From the NCBI RefSeq assembly GCF_014280935.1, contig NZ_JACLZI010000039.1, forward strand, positions 1 to 64,000: a stretch of 64,000 nt of DNA, in the 5' to 3' direction. Position numbers and translations under genes: made by a program. This document shows, one piece after another, positions 63,798 through 64,000 of this stretch (position 1 is its first letter; each line of letters opens with the position of its first letter). Under the pieces are notes generated by a model. It ran no database searches. It was given only the letters and a program-made list of their open reading frames with translations, and was not told the DNA's origin. The DNA is from Aquibacillus kalidii (GTDB lineage: Bacteria; Bacillota; Bacilli; Bacillales; Amphibacillaceae).

Positions 63798-64000
63798 TTA
63801 GAATGTTTTTCGGTGGTAGACAATATTGGTAGTCACCCAAGAAATAGCATAAAGTGCCAGGATAACAACTGCAACTCCTGTATATAAAGTGGGCATAGTT
63901 AAATTCGTAATGAAATCTGTTATAACGGTTAAATGATCAGCTAAAAATGTTACGATAGCTGGTCCTATCCCCGCTAACAGGAGAAAGCTGATCATTACAA
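63798..64000 (-). CDS. C-terminal end of a membrane protein, likely ABC-2-type permease, cut by window
   Basis: The frame is open to the window edge, so this is a 3' fragment. It shows two hydrophobic helices and a short end, ALYAISWVTTNIVYHRKTF, which resembles the C-terminus of ABC-2 permeases. An ATG at 63995 lacks a visible start site because of the edge. Family call is tentative. Confidence 0.45.
   Translation of the reverse strand, partial: VMISFLLLAGIGPAIVTFLADHLTVITDFITNLTMPTLYTGVAVVILALYAISWVTTNIVYHRKTF

Overview
The window looks like chromosome of a low-GC, spore-forming Bacillaceae (the neighbourhood of Virgibacillus, Oceanobacillus or Ornithinibacillus is a guess from gene content; no rRNA or tRNA is present to place it). 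Signs are Bacillus-type ribosome binding sites with frequent TTG/GTG starts, YjcZ-type spore peptides with sigma-K-like promoters, CsoR/CopA/CopZ, LicT antitermination, S-box control and bacillibactin genes.

Layout. (1) 1-1170: 3' part of an IS256-family insertion sequence, cut by the window edge. (2) 1603-9253: a four-gene Wadjet anti-plasmid (SMC-type) defence operon read right to left in the order jetD-jetA-jetB-jetC, with every junction overlapping by 13-14 bases. (3) 9401-14049: two near-identical yjcZ-type genes bracketing the metNPQ methionine importer (behind a SAM riboswitch) and a monomeric sarcosine oxidase-like flavoenzyme. (4) 14254-21876: small lipoproteins and membrane proteins, one gene broken by a frameshift, a SEC-C protein with an MscS channel, a tandem-repeat acidic lipoprotein that seems to start at ATT, a HAD phosphatase and a NUDIX-like remnant. 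(5) 22283-25283: csoR-copA-copZ copper export operon with a CsoR operator inside its promoter, and a second operator copy 300 bases upstream. (6) 26009-36212: a two-part aryl-beta-glucoside utilisation region: two PTS EIIBCA permeases, two GH1 6-phospho-beta-glucosidases, one LicT antiterminator, three RAT/terminator switches and cre-like sites. (7) 36305-39469: small membrane protein, GNAT acetyltransferase, chemoreceptor.

(8) 39932-59047 is the most coherent block: a complete catecholate siderophore (bacillibactin-type) locus. A leftward operon dhbA-dhbC-dhbE-dhbB-dhbF-mbtH-MFS exporter-PPTase makes, activates and probably exports the molecule. A divergent rightward operon encodes a lipoprotein receptor, two FecCD permeases, an ATPase and a BesA-like trilactone esterase that take it back in and release iron. 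Fur boxes sit on both sides of the shared intergenic region. Specificity residues read from the two adenylation domains match Gly and Thr.

(9) 59149-64000: NERD-domain protein, membrane proteins of unknown role, a small Cys-rich protein and the C-terminal end of a probable ABC-2 permease cut by the window edge.

No wholly undescribed system stands out with confidence. The best leads are the Wadjet operon, the ATT-initiated repeat lipoprotein with a structured element beneath it, the orphan CsoR operator, and the paired sigma-K-type promoters. All function calls come from reading motifs and recall of families; no search was run.
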